Below are positions 50,144-61,291 of a stretch of DNA of 64,000 nt, in pieces (positions within the stretch are counted from its first letter, which is position 1; the number at the start of each line of letters is the position of its first letter). Under the pieces are notes generated by a model, which saw nothing but the letters and a program-made list of their open reading frames with translations, ran no database searches and was not told the DNA's origin. Position numbers and translations under genes: made by a program. The DNA is from Atopsyche davidsoni (Eukaryota; Arthropoda; Insecta; Trichoptera; Hydrobiosidae). The stretch spans positions 7,589,501-7,653,500 of the forward strand of contig JAILWY010000010.1 of assembly GCA_022113835.1 (NCBI GenBank). The letters run 5' to 3'.

Positions 50144-50619
50144 ATGATCATTTGCTTATTGAATATGCATGAATTTTTTTTTAAATAAATAACTTTATGG
50201 TATGAGTAGATGCATGTACTATGCATGCATCCAAGCATTACACAGAACGATGATTTTTTATTGTTTCTCTACTCATAGTGGGAAAAGACAGATGTTTTTT
50301 GTATGTACGCCGTGAGACCGGAAACATCTGCCACAAATCGTGGAATCATTTTCTATTGGCAATGCACCTACAATAATGAAGCCCTCCGATGAGGACTTTG
50401 CTATTACGGTAGTAACATGGTAACCCGAAATTAAATACATTTGATATGTTTACATGGAAAAAAATACAAATTATAATTCGTTTTCTCACATAAAATTTTT
50501 ATAATTCATGAACGCAATGATTATAATATAGACTATTTAAGACAATATTTAATTGGAATAATAAGTACGTTGTTTCACTTATAGAATATGATTGTTAAAA
50601 ATTCTTGCCTAGTACTAGT
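50144..50619. other. AT-rich non-coding DNA
   Basis: No gene. The overlapping palindromic words GCATGTAC and GTACTATGCATGC occur at 50212-50231. Confidence 0.6.
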
Positions 50620-50692
50620 GATTCGTTGGTATAATTGGTAATGCACCGGCCATGTAAGCTTGGGGATGTGGGTTCAAATCTCACACAAATCA
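50620..50692 (+). tRNA. tRNA-like sequence, probable tRNA pseudogene or SINE head
   Basis: A full cloverleaf can be drawn: acceptor GATTCGT/ACAAATC (6 of 7 pairs), D stem GTAT/ATGC (4 of 4 with one wobble), anticodon stem CCGGC/GCTTG (4 of 5 with a wobble), a 7-base loop CATGTAA, a 5-base variable loop, T stem GTGGG/CTCAC (5 of 5 with a wobble) and T loop TTCAAAT. The D arm (TGGTATAATTGG) and GGTTCAAATC resemble pol III A and B boxes, and a T5 run at 50699-50703 could terminate. The formal anticodon is TGT (Thr), but position 33 is A instead of the near-universal T and two stems have mismatches. A decayed tRNA or a tRNA-derived retroposon therefore seems likelier than a working gene. Confidence 0.55.
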
Positions 50693-52185
50693 CGATGATT
50701 TTTCTAAGAGCTTCTTTAATCAATTTTTAATATTTAAAAAAATGTACTTAATCATTATCAATTCATTACACTTGTATAAGCAAAATCGTACTTCCTGTGA
50801 GACGGTCTTCACAAAAAATCAATAATATTTAAGACTATATATATACTTACATACATTTTACAAAAAGTCATATGATTTATAATATTGATTATTTTAGATT
50901 CACTCTAAAATATAACTAATCAAATAAATTTCTAATACGTCACAGTAACGTTTAATTTAATATTTCTTTGAAATAATTGTAGCTCATCTGATTTTTTCAA
51001 TCTATCGAGTGTCAAATCTATCGATTTCAATTAATTACCTCGTGTTGTTTATATCTTGGGTATTGGATCTCAGCTGAGCCGGGAAATCTTCAATTAGCGT
51101 CTACTATAGGGATTGGGGGGAAGGACCGAGCTACCGGCTCGCTGAAGCTGAAACACAAGCGTGGTGGCCACCTCTGCATTTAGGCGACCCATTCAATATA
51201 GATTTGAACTATATTCATTAAAAAAGTCCTGAAACTTTAAAGGGTTCTTTAAAGTCAATATACTGAATCTTTATTGCATAAACATAATTTACAAAGCATA
51301 TATTTAAACTTATTGTAATATTTTATGCTGTCAATAAAAAACTATTAATTTTTTTATAAAATACAATTATTTAAATGTAATTGAGTAAACATGTCTGTGT
51401 TTTCAAATTACTATGTCTATCTTTTTCAGTATATTCTCAAAACGATTTATTTAACGAACGCTAAGACTGACAATAATTAAATAAATGTTTTAGAAAAACT
51501 TATTTATCTCATAGTGTTCAGCCAAATAATACACTCACGTAAATTTCTGGTGCAAATCTAAACTAGAATTAGCTTAAATTCATAATATATAATTAACTGT
51601 TAAATACCACTAACAGGCCATTATGAAGATGGTGGCTTACGAGGGAGCCATAAATCAATCTCAGAATAAAAAAACTCCCTTTCATGACATTAATCCATAT
51701 AACAAAATGACTTCAACTATTAAAAATTAAAATAATAAACATTTATCGCTTAATTGCTACTTTAAAAATAGCTAAATTATTAAATATCATTAGCCTCTCG
51801 TTATTATTTTAAATATTTAATTATAAAACCCACTTAATCAAAACTCAAAAATATTTTTTTATCGGGTTTCTCTCCGCGCCTTGTGACTCTTTCCTAGAGC
51901 TTGACTGAATTTAAACAAAATAATACTAAACTCGTTTTGTTCTGGAAATAATAAAAGCAAAATTTTATCAAAAAGGCTCTAAATAAAAATAATAATTAAA
52001 ATGAATATAGAGATAATCCACTGAAAAATACAATTCGCTCTAAAGCACCAAATCACAGTTAGTCCTTCGCACGCGTACTCAAGAATAAGGGTGTCGGGTA
52101 CGAAGGGGTACAATGAGGTAATTGGATTTACTGGTGGAACATCGTATTCTTCGGAGGCTCTATAAATCATGGCAGCCTGCCTCAG
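50693..52185. other. AT-rich non-coding DNA
   Basis: No gene supported. A GC-richer patch at 51100-51190 has no continuous frame. The 51979-52170 minus frame is unrecognised. Confidence 0.6.
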
Positions 52186-52300
52186 TCAGCTGGGGTGCAG
52201 TGAGACCATTGCTGATAACGTACCGCGGCGGAGTTCGCCGCAAGTCCGACCGTTATCGAGGGGTGAGCTTAGCTGACGTCAGTGCCGCAGCGTAATAAAA
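52186..52300. other. Small GC-rich islet
   Basis: Short CpG-rich patch containing GCGGCGGAGTTCGCCGC, itself partly self-complementary, and TGACGTCA at 52274-52281, a perfect CRE/ATF-type palindrome. A regulatory role is possible but rests on the motif only. Confidence 0.35.
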
Positions 52301-52439
52301 TCTCTTGCTTACTCATCAATTAAATTAAACAAAAAATGTCATTGTCAAATTTAAATTTTACTCAACATAAAAAAAATATTTATTTTTTCATTAATATGTA
52401 TATTTTTTCATATTTTTCGTAATTGTACTAGAACACTTG

Positions 52440-52550
52440 GATTTTCACGGCTCGGGAAGAGGGAGGCTGCGGTTGTCCCCTCTGGGCCGAGGCCCCAGAG
52501 CGTGGCCTCTCTCGCGCTCCCCTTGTTACGCTACTGCCCGGCATGATCAA
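52440..52550. other. Small GC-rich islet with hairpin
   Basis: CTCTGGG (52480-52486) pairs with CCCAGAG (52494-52500) around a 7-base GC-rich loop. The surrounding sequence is GC-rich. No frame is convincing. Confidence 0.35.
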
Positions 52551-54932
52551 TATTGAATATGCAATTCGTGCTCTCATAACGACTCGAATATTAATCCCTT
52601 AAACTAAAGCAATTTCCATGCTACTCTTTATTCTAATTTATACCTCTCTTTATACCATCTAGTTTTCATTGTATAAATAGTGCCATGTCTATCCGGGGTT
52701 TATCTTAAAGTGCACCCATAAATGTGAATCCTTAAAATGGATTGGTACATAAAATCGTGTTATATCATTTATATGCAAGTTATGGTTCTACAATCGTATA
52801 ACTTTAGCACAGTGTATGAAGCAAAACGTTAGATAATTTTTTTTTTTAAATTCATGTATATAACTTAACTGTTTTTATGAAATTATTTAAACCTTAAAAA
52901 ACAAAGTAATAAAAGTCCATGAACCATTACATCACTTCCGCTGCAGATAAGTGTCCCTCTTGAGACTTACTGATATTCGATTTCAATGTCAAACGTAGTC
53001 TTGTTTTTTCAATCACATTTAAGTATTGCAGGTAAGCCCATACGGAACCAGATCAACTTGAAGCAACAGTCTAAAATCTGCATTACTTAAATGGGTCTTG
53101 AGTTTTCCCATTTGGAGAGCTTTCATCTCTCGGATAATGGATCGTTTCCGACAACTGATAAATTTTACATGAAAACAGAACGTTGGGTTGAATTTCATTC
53201 TTATTCTCTTTTGAAAATCGAGAATTATAAGCAGAATTTATATAGTTGAAGCTCTTAAGATCTTAATATCATATTTAAATTTAAAAGATGCATATTTAAT
53301 TTAATATTTAAAAACGAGAAGGCCTTGAATTTTCGACGCTAAGAAATTAACAAAAATAAGTGATGTTACTAGAAGCAAAAAACAGCTAGAAAAAAGACTG
53401 GCTACACAAAAAAATCAATCAAAGCAATATTTTTCAAGTCAAAATAATAAATAAAATCATGCTGAGATGAATTATAAAATTTAAATAAATCATTATAGTG
53501 CATCAAAATCTTAATTTATGGAAAGATACAATTGCAAAGTACATTATTAAAGCTCTGGAGTAAAAAATCAGCAGTCCCAAACATTAAGATGACAAACTAG
53601 ATTCCGCTGTTTTTTCTGTGTGTTTATTTTTCATAGTTTGATATTAGGATAATGGCATTTTAAATAACAAAAATATTCAAATACATATCATAAACATAAA
53701 ATACTCACGAAAACTGTCAGTTAAGATGCGAGAACTTCGATGGGGATTTTTTTTTTTGTTTCCGAGTATTATAAGTAACACCATATATAATTAATTAACA
53801 CACTTACATAATTCAATTATAGTAAAAACATTTACATTTCAATACGCAGCGCTATATTACTATATATTCCAGCATATTTCCAAATCATAAAATGTCAATC
53901 CGTAATACACCGCAAAAAATTGTTTTCACACAAAGCATTGTTTTATTTTATTGCTAAAAATTTTGCACAATAAATAAGCAAACTATTCTCCACCGAAGGC
54001 TGTTCTGCGATTCACTTAAATCATTATAAGCCGGGACTCATCAATTCAAAACATTCGCGCACTGAATATTCAGCGAGTCATTTAAAGTACTATTGATCGC
54101 GTTGGCTTTCACTGCTCTTGTTCGTTTTTTTAACACACAGTTGACTTAAAAAATAGCGCAATGAAAATAACCTTTAAATTAAATAAACCATTCAAACAAT
54201 ATTTCCACATATGAAAACAACCTTTAATCTTTAATCGTTCAAATTGTTTTTGTCGTAATTACTTTTTAGGGTAAAGTAAAGCCCTCTACACACGTGGCAA
54301 CAAATCGCGCCACGAACTTGCAGCTTTTACACTCACTATTTCAATTATAATATTTAAATATATTATTAACTATGATATTAGCGTTGAATTCAGTTTTACG
54401 GTGCTTCAAATACATTTCTTCAATAATAATTTAATATTCTACGGTGGAACGTTACGTTATACGACTCTCTCCCAAAGCAGTCGATTTCAAAGAAGTGGAA
54501 ATTTTTCACTGTCACCAGTCGGCTCAGTTTGTTGTTTTCAACAGGTACGTCGTTACGCATGAATATCAGTCACAGGTCCCATGCCCATATACTATCAACT
54601 TCTGTCGCCTACAACTGCCGCAGGAGGCAATTTGCTGCGGTAACATTTCATTTGTCAACAAGCTGATAGTTCAGACCCCGCTCGGACATTAAGAAGAGAC
54701 TTACGTTCTGCGGCCGAAACATCTATTTTATTATACAATAGTGCAAATTCACAACTGGCTGATAACATATAGATCAGCATACCGCAAATATATAACAGAA
54801 GCGATGCGTTTAATTCGATAGCAATGAATAATTATAAACACAAAATTAACTCTTAATAAAGCAACAGATTTCATCATTAATCAAAACTTATTTAAACAAA
54901 ACAACGATATTGTTAACGCGAGTACATAATTT
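52551..54932. other. AT-rich non-coding DNA
   Basis: No supportable gene. CTCTACACACG at 54283, followed by CGTGGC and GCCACG as 6-bp inverted arms within about 25 bases, echoes the edge of the inverted repeat at 8.83 kb. The 82-codon frame at 54444-54692 (+) has a protein-like stretch (VDFKEVEIFHCHQSAQF) but no recognised family. Confidence 0.55.
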
Positions 54933-55143
54933 GGTACTTGTTTTTTATCCGACCACAAAATTTTTTTAATGTACATGTACTCGCAGAGATAAGAATCTAT
55001 CATATGACGATGAGTCCCGTTGTGGCGTTTATTTCGTTCATTGCAGATTTCCATGACCGCTCGATTCGTTGGGTTAGGTTAGGTTAGGTTAAAAAAAAAA
55101 AGTTAGGTTAAGTTTTTTGGTGGTCGGATAAAAAACAAGTACC
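54933..55143. mobile_element. 211-bp non-autonomous DNA transposon with perfect ends
   Basis: Perfect 24-bp terminal inverted repeats, starting GGTACTTG and ending ATCCGACCAC, lie at 54933-54956 and 55120-55143. Both ends are flanked by the identical 8-bp sequence CATAATTT (54925-54932 and 55144-55151). Intact ends plus an intact duplication mean a genuine and fairly recent insertion. An 8-bp duplication is made by hAT, P and some other superfamilies, and Merlin elements duplicate 8-9 bp. The ends do not match the usual hAT CAGRG start, so the family is open. The interior has no ORF but carries a telomere-like GGTTA array. Confidence 0.92.
55072..55110 (+). repeat. (GGTTA)n array, insect telomere-type repeat
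   Basis: Four perfect GGTTA units at 55072-55091, an A run, then GTTAGGTTAAG. TTAGG is the ancestral insect telomere unit. Here the array is internal, lies inside the 211-bp transposon and is bounded by its right inverted repeat, so it is not a chromosome end. Confidence 0.9.
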
Positions 55144-55151
55144 CATAATTT

Positions 55152-55440
55152 GTTAATCATGCGTGTTAGAAGTAATGTATTGGATGTTGTTTTTGAAAGT
55201 ATTTGAAAGTAGTCCTACACCTCGTGCACCTCGCGCGCCCCTCGGGGAGGACGTCGCGGCGCCGCCTAGCGCAGCCGTCCTCGTGTATTATTTTTCCAGT
55301 GCAACCATTGCGGAGTCCTGGCGGCGCGCCAGCTGCTTCCGGCGCGGCGCAGACACCCGCCTCGTATAACTAAGCTAATTTGCCAATCATGTCAAGTGGC
55401 CGGGCCTCCGATGCGCCCGGTCCATAAAGTTATTAGTATC
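55152..55440. other. GC-rich islet
   Basis: Strongly GC-rich patch from about 55210 to 55430 directly after the transposon. A 68-codon plus frame at 55163-55369 is Pro/Ala/Arg-rich and unrecognised. Confidence 0.35.
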
Positions 55441-55539
55441 AACGTCGTCTCCATCACTTATAATTACAATTCAAAAATCGGATGGAAAAACTTTCAAACT
55501 ATCATGCAGTACAGCGACGGGTACGCTTTTGACTTTTAA
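55300..55539 (+). other. Open frame after an acceptor-like site, two Cys pairs
   Basis: TTATTTTTCCAG ends at 55299. From there a frame is open for 79 codons to TAA at 55537, continuing well past the GC-rich part into AT-rich DNA where stops are expected. It begins CNHCGVL and has CQSC about 24 residues later, a spacing compatible with some metal-binding motifs but matching none I know. No ATG precedes the first Cys. It could be a terminal exon; chance is not excluded. Confidence 0.2.
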
Positions 55540-55568
55540 ATGCATATTATATAATCTTAGTCCAAATA

Positions 55569-55570
<2 letters not shown>

Positions 55571-55605
<35 letters not shown>
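55571..55605. repeat. AT dinucleotide microsatellite
   Basis: About 17 uninterrupted AT units followed by interrupted AT/GT-type sequence to about 55622. Confidence 0.92.
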
Positions 55606-55608
<3 letters not shown>

Positions 55609-55622
55609 ATATATGTATATAT

Positions 55623-58255
55623 AGTTCATTGATTTGTAACCAGCACGTCTCTATCGAACAGTTCAAAGCATGGACTTCTCCTTCACTACACACCTGGCTC
55701 TCGCCCAACATGTTCCGACGCAATTCCCAACATCGAAGCCTTCTATATAATAGTTTATATTATTGTTATTCTCTCCTTAAAACTTGATTTTTGTTGTTTT
55801 ATTCACTGTAATAAACAATGCCTATTTTTTAATATTCATTATCAAGGAGACTTCAAACTTTAATTAAAAATAACTTAGTGACAGTATAAAATATAGATAG
55901 AGTCACTTTTAGGCGTGTACATCTGACTACTATAAGAAGCGGCTTTATTGCTTTCGTATCCTATTTTATTGGATAGGCAATTTACGCACTCGACCGCTTT
56001 TGTCGTCGAATAATGGTAGTATGGGTAATCCCCATTAAGGTTCTTTTTGGCAAACCTAGGACGCGTGCTCATAAACGGAGACAGCGAGCAAAATGAAGAT
56101 CGGGTTTATTATCAACAAACTAGTTTGGAGAAAACGCCCCCAACGAGTCCTCGGAGCACGCTTAAAGCTACTGCCTCGTATTAATCTCCGGGAAGCCCTC
56201 GGAACATAACACTAAGTTATTCAAAGGACGTCAATCTGCATATCATTATGTAGTCGTGTGAGACACGGAAATCGGCGAAGGTGATAGACTTAAAAACTTT
56301 AATATTAAAGAGTCCCCTTGTACTTAAACAAATCTTGTGCATGTTTTCCGTATTTCAAAATTGTTTCTATTGAATTCACTTTGTGGATGTTTTTTTTTAT
56401 ATAAATGCTACTATTTTAACATTCTTTTAGAAAGTCTCTTTGAGAGTCACCGACCTGCTCAATCGTTTCCAATAGTTCTTAGCCTTATTGCTAACATATA
56501 AAGGGCTGCAACGATCAAGAGTCGTTATGTCCTGATTACCTCTAACTATCCTAATCAGCATTCACCCCTTTGCTTTTTGTAAGCTTATACAATGTTTGGA
56601 TCCATTTCGTATTACGAGTCATTCATAAATATTAACTCTGCAGTAAATTATCATCACGCAAACCTTCGATACAGGGTATGTCTCTCTCTTCCATTGCCGT
56701 TTCACCTGTTCATAATTATCCACTCAAAGCGTCAACAAATATGGCAGGACTCTGATGACTCTTTGTCTAGGTAGGACCCAGGTAGTGGTGGATACACGTT
56801 AAAAAAATAGGTTATTTATATTTGGTATATGCGTTGTATTTACGTTGCTTGTGATAATATGTGTTTTCTTTGTTTTATAAACAAATATCGATACATTCAT
56901 TTTATCAAGTGCACAAACTATCTTCGGTAATGCGAAATTGATTTATAAAGCCATTCACATGAAAAATCCGTCAACCTTTTATTTCCCGTCGTCAATAAGA
57001 CCGTCTATCACATTAAAAGTAAATAGCATATTCGTTTGGAACGAACAGCAATTGAGGCAATTGAGGCATTTAAGCATTTATACACGGCACGCTATTTGGT
57101 TAATAATACCGTCAGTTGACATAAAATGTCCATTGATTACATGCTACAACAAAAAAACAACGTTTATGTCTTTCGCGTGATCTTCAGCGTGCTTCTGATA
57201 AAATGACCGTTCGCTATTGACCGAACGACGAGTAATTTTCACACAAACTCATCGTGGAAATAAACAACGGTTGTTTTGATGTGCCAATAATCTGAAATTT
57301 TGCTTTAAGAATATAAATAAAATAAAAAATATATATATATATATATTGATCGAATAGCGAAAGCGTCTTCGTCAAAACATGTCCTGTCAACAAAAAAACA
57401 ATCATTCAGATTCGTTAAAATAAAATTGACGAGTATTTAAGTATACTTAATAAAAATATTTAATAATTTAAAAAGATTGGGTTGGTTACAATTTTGGTTA
57501 ATCTTAATAAGTATGTCCCATGTTTAAGATATCATTAAACGTTTATAAGTTGATATACGCTGCATTTTTTCGTTATTATATTAATATAAACCTAATAATT
57601 TCATTTCTGGCCATTGTATTAAAAAAATACAAGTCCATTTTTATTATTCCATAAATATGATTGATTGATTTAAGTGTTAACCTCATATGCACCGAGCGCA
57701 AATAGTCGTGTGATTAATGCATCTAACTTTATTACATTTAGTTCGTACTTACTTAAAAACACTCTAAATGATCAACAATATCTGAAAACCTTTCATCCAT
57801 ATTTTTATTTTATCAAGATATGACGTATTTTTTAACGCCGTGACATTTTTGTATAAATATTTTAATACGTACAAAAGACATTTTCTTTCTCCAAGTGAGT
57901 ATTGATAATATATAATTGTTTAGAAGAATGAATACCATATTACCTTAAAGGGTCAAATTAACCCCTCATGATACGTAAACACCTGTCACATATGTATCTA
58001 TGTAGAAGTAAATAATAATTTTGGAAAAGTTAAAATATGTCAAAGTTTGAAAAGGGGTCTTAATTACTATTCCGGTACGTTTAATGTTCAAAAATATATT
58101 AATAGTTTTGATGTATTTAAAATATGACTTTAAATCATTAGAATGTATATTTGTTTGTCGAATAAAAAAATACTGTAAAAACTAGAAATAAAATATTGAA
58201 TCCATAAAATAAATATGATTTATCTTCAGCTACTTGTTGACATGAAAACTCTTTC
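55623..58255. other. AT-rich non-coding DNA
   Basis: No gene supported. Frames of 60-80 codons at 55875-56072 (-), 56592-56774 (+) and 56938-57180 (+) are unrecognised. An AT dinucleotide run lies at 57329-57346. Confidence 0.6.
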
Positions 58256-58260
58256 TGCAG

Positions 58261-58321
58261 GCGCCAACTGGAGACCCGTGAGGCGCGCGTGGAGGAGCGC
58301 TGGCTCAGGAGGCGATATTGA
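58261..58321 (+). other. Candidate short terminal coding exon, coiled-coil-like
   Basis: A CTCTTTCTGCAG acceptor-like site ends at 58260, exactly where composition jumps from AT-rich to GC-rich. If the exon is entered with two bases of a split codon carried over, the frame reads RQLETREARVEERW and a basic tail, then TGA at 58319. The heptad-like, highly charged sequence is typical of coiled-coil C termini. No upstream partner exon could be identified, and a neighbouring frame is also open for 20 codons. The GC patch continues to about 58390 with a G run. Confidence 0.3.
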
Positions 58322-60280
58322 TTAAGTCCTCGGGCCGCGATAACCGCGGAATGCGGTTTCCAATCTCTCATGCGGGGGGTGGGGGTGTTTTTTCAGCGGT
58401 TTGTTCTTGCCGTTTGATGTTTGCCGCTTAAAACCAAAATGAACACTGTGACTTGTCTGGAATTGACATCGGGTAGTAGTACAACTTTAAACTTAGCGCG
58501 TAACAAATTAGTGTCCAAAATCTGGAAACGAGGTACAAAATCAGAATGATGTATTCTTATAACTATCATTAGCAAGGAAAATATAGTCTAAGCAACATCT
58601 ATTATATGTCCGATTTGCTACATTTCAAATATGCGATTTGGTGAATAGAAAAAAAAGTGTTTTTATCGAAATAGTTTTACTCTTTCCCTTTTTGTAAGTA
58701 ACATAATCTGTATGGAATAAAAATGGATTATATAATCTGAAAGGAATTTGAAAAAAATGTATTACAAATAAGTGTAGTGTTTTGAGTATTCATGTGCAAA
58801 AATTAAATATTAAATTTTGAATATAAAATCTATTTCGTATCTACAAAAATAAAAATGTTACCTAAGGAAAATTTTTAATCTGAACATAAACTTTAATTGT
58901 TCTCAAACCATTCAAGAATAATTTTTAATAGGCGGTAGTAATTATATAGTTGGTGTGAGCAAGTAAAGGTTTCATTCTGGTGAGAAGCCTGGTAGTGTTC
59001 AAGCGATGTACTCACTCCCTCTAAATTAAATTTCCGGTTTGATCGTAGCCCCTCCATTTTAGAACTCTAGCCCTACAACAATGCATATCAAAATACTTGA
59101 CCTGGCGTTTACACGGTGTTGTAATTCACATAGCATCTTCTTATGTGGAGTAACTATCCACTGTGAGCCCAAATATATTACTGATTTTTTTATTTAGATA
59201 CTAAAATAAGGTCAGTTGTTATATTGACAAACTTTGTAAAATTTTTGAGGCTTACTTTGTTATATTTGTTTCATTTTTGTTAAATAAGTGTATTTATTCT
59301 CAGTTTAAAAGTCCAAATTACACGTAAATTTTTTTTAAATTGAAAATTAAATAAGTCTTTTATTAGGTAAAAGCCACAAATTTATAAAGAAATGTCAAAT
59401 AAACATTTTAAACTAATTTTACTTTTGTAAAACTCATTTAAAATACATTTTTGTAATCTCCATATGAAAACATGTCAATTTTTAGTAAAAATATAATTAA
59501 ATTTACATGTGTGTATTCTTTAAAAATTTATCACAATAAAAAGTCCTATTTTTTGAAGGAAGGCTTTCGGGCTGTTTTTTAAAACGTCTCTTTCCGGGTT
59601 ATTTGAGCATGATATTTCTAAAAAACTAGCAGTATCATGGACTCTATAAATATTATAATTAAAGTTTACCACTACCAAATTAGCAACGGAGGTCTCATTT
59701 CCGAAAACACTGAGTTTCGCGAGTTTCGAATGATATCTACTGAACAATTGCACCAGCTCCCCGCCAAAGCGTTGTTTCAAGAATAAATTGAAACTGAACG
59801 AACAAACATCAGAGTCCTAAAACGGGTAACTTGGTATACTTGTTTTCTGAAAACAAATATGATGTTCAGTATGACATGAATTATACACACAATTCACCGC
59901 ATCCGAGTTGATTCAACTATTTTATTAATTTTTGAAAAATCTTAAATTTGTTAATTATGTATTTTATCTACTGTAAAATGTGACGAGTGCTCACAGCACG
60001 GGAAAAAGTATGAAAACAATCACAATCTACCATTCTAAGATAAAGTTATAAGTACGATGCTTAAAAATGGTAACGTAAAAAATATTTCTGATAAGTTTAA
60101 TATAAAAGACAAAAAAAATATTCCAAATCATAATAATATTAGAAGCGTAATCTTTAAAATGAAAGCTCGTCGTCTAGCACAATAATGTATGAAATATCAT
60201 GTAGGAAAAAGATATCTTTTCTTTTAATGGATTACTTTAAATAATGAGTGCTGAAACAACCCCAGTTAATATTTTGGCGC
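58322..60280. other. AT-rich non-coding DNA
   Basis: After the GC patch (to about 58390) I see no gene. The minus frames at 58393-58575 and 59520-59780 are unrecognised. Confidence 0.55.
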
Positions 60281-60466
60281 AGGAAGACCCGGCGTGCAGT
60301 GGAATTCTTTCCGCTATCCGCCATAATATTTGGACAGGGGAGCTTTGACCGCATTCCCGCCGGCCGGCACATGCTCACTCCGTGCAGGCATTCCTCTGTG
60401 AACCGACATACTCTAGAAACTTTGAATTTTGCCATGGAGAGAGATCTACAGGACAGTTTTGACTAA
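60281..60466. other. Stop-poor GC-richer patch, possible exon
   Basis: GGCGCAG ends at 60284. The plus frame then runs to TAA at 60464, with a protein-like end (HTLETLNFAMERDLQDSFD). The minus strand is also open for 67 codons from an ATG (60435 down to 60232; MAKFKVSRVCRFTEE). Only one can be real and neither is recognised. Confidence 0.2.
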
Positions 60467-61177
60467 ATAGTAAAACTTTTTTCATCCGCGGATTCATATT
60501 TTCATCTCAGTTTGGGAACAACGCTTTTGATTTACACGGAAGACATTTTCAATACAAAAATATCTACTACATTTATGACAAAAACAAAAAATTTAGCTGC
60601 TAAAATATTTGAATAAAAATACATGCATCATCGATCAATTATATGAAAGCTGTCAGATAATCGAAAAGTTGTGTTTAAAAAAAATAGAAGTGAAAACCAA
60701 CGCAATATAGAGTTGAGTGAATAATGAAAAATTGCAAGTTATATTCGTGCACTTGGCTAATATACTTTGGCTCGAGGGGATGAAACAGGGAGGCTCCGAC
60801 ACGCCCGCCTAGTTACATCCCCGTCTGTATACATGTCCGGAATAATATTCGCAGAACTTACAGAAAAGGTACACGGCCCGCCAACTTTGCACGATTGTGA
60901 TCCGAATGAGTTAATTATTGTAAGCGTTTGATTAGAAACGTGTTCGTGTTGTGCTTCGTGATGAACATGATATTGACAAAGAAATTGTATTCATAATGTT
61001 TTGGAATTTTTTCGTTGGTTTTGCAGATTTTTATTCTTAATTCACTCTGATTTAAAATTACAGTGGACTAGAGAAATATGTTGAACTTCTCAAATTTTTG
61101 TGATTCTTTATAATATTTTCAAGCAATAGTATTGTATAAGTGCCTCCAGCTTTATTCCTGATTTTTCTTTTATAAAG
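60467..61177. other. AT-rich non-coding DNA with a small GC patch
   Basis: GC-richer sequence at 60765-60890 has no continuous frame. The rest is AT-rich. Confidence 0.6.
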
Positions 61178-61291
61178 TTATAATAAAATAAAACCAAATG
61201 GTTTTGGAGACTACGTTAATAACGTATCTACGTTAATAACGTATATACATTAATGTTGTCTCCAAAACCATTTGGTTTCATTTTATTATAA
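61178..61291. repeat. 114-bp hairpin element with 34-bp arms
   Basis: The arms at 61178-61211 and 61258-61291 are inverse copies with a single mismatch (33 of 34), ending CCAAATGGTTTTGGAGAC on the inner side. The 46-base centre holds a direct repeat, TACGTTAATAACGTAT, twice, and then a diverged half. It fits a very short fold-back or Tc1/mariner-type MITE inserted in TA-rich DNA, where the target duplication cannot be read. A transcribed hairpin is the alternative. Confidence 0.8.

Noticed and set aside
55072..55091. A chromosome end
   Set aside because: The GGTTA array is only four units long, lies inside a transposon with intact ends, and unique sequence continues on both sides.
55571..55622. 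AT repeat as a replication origin or CRISPR-like array
   Set aside because: It is a plain dinucleotide microsatellite without spacers or associated genes.
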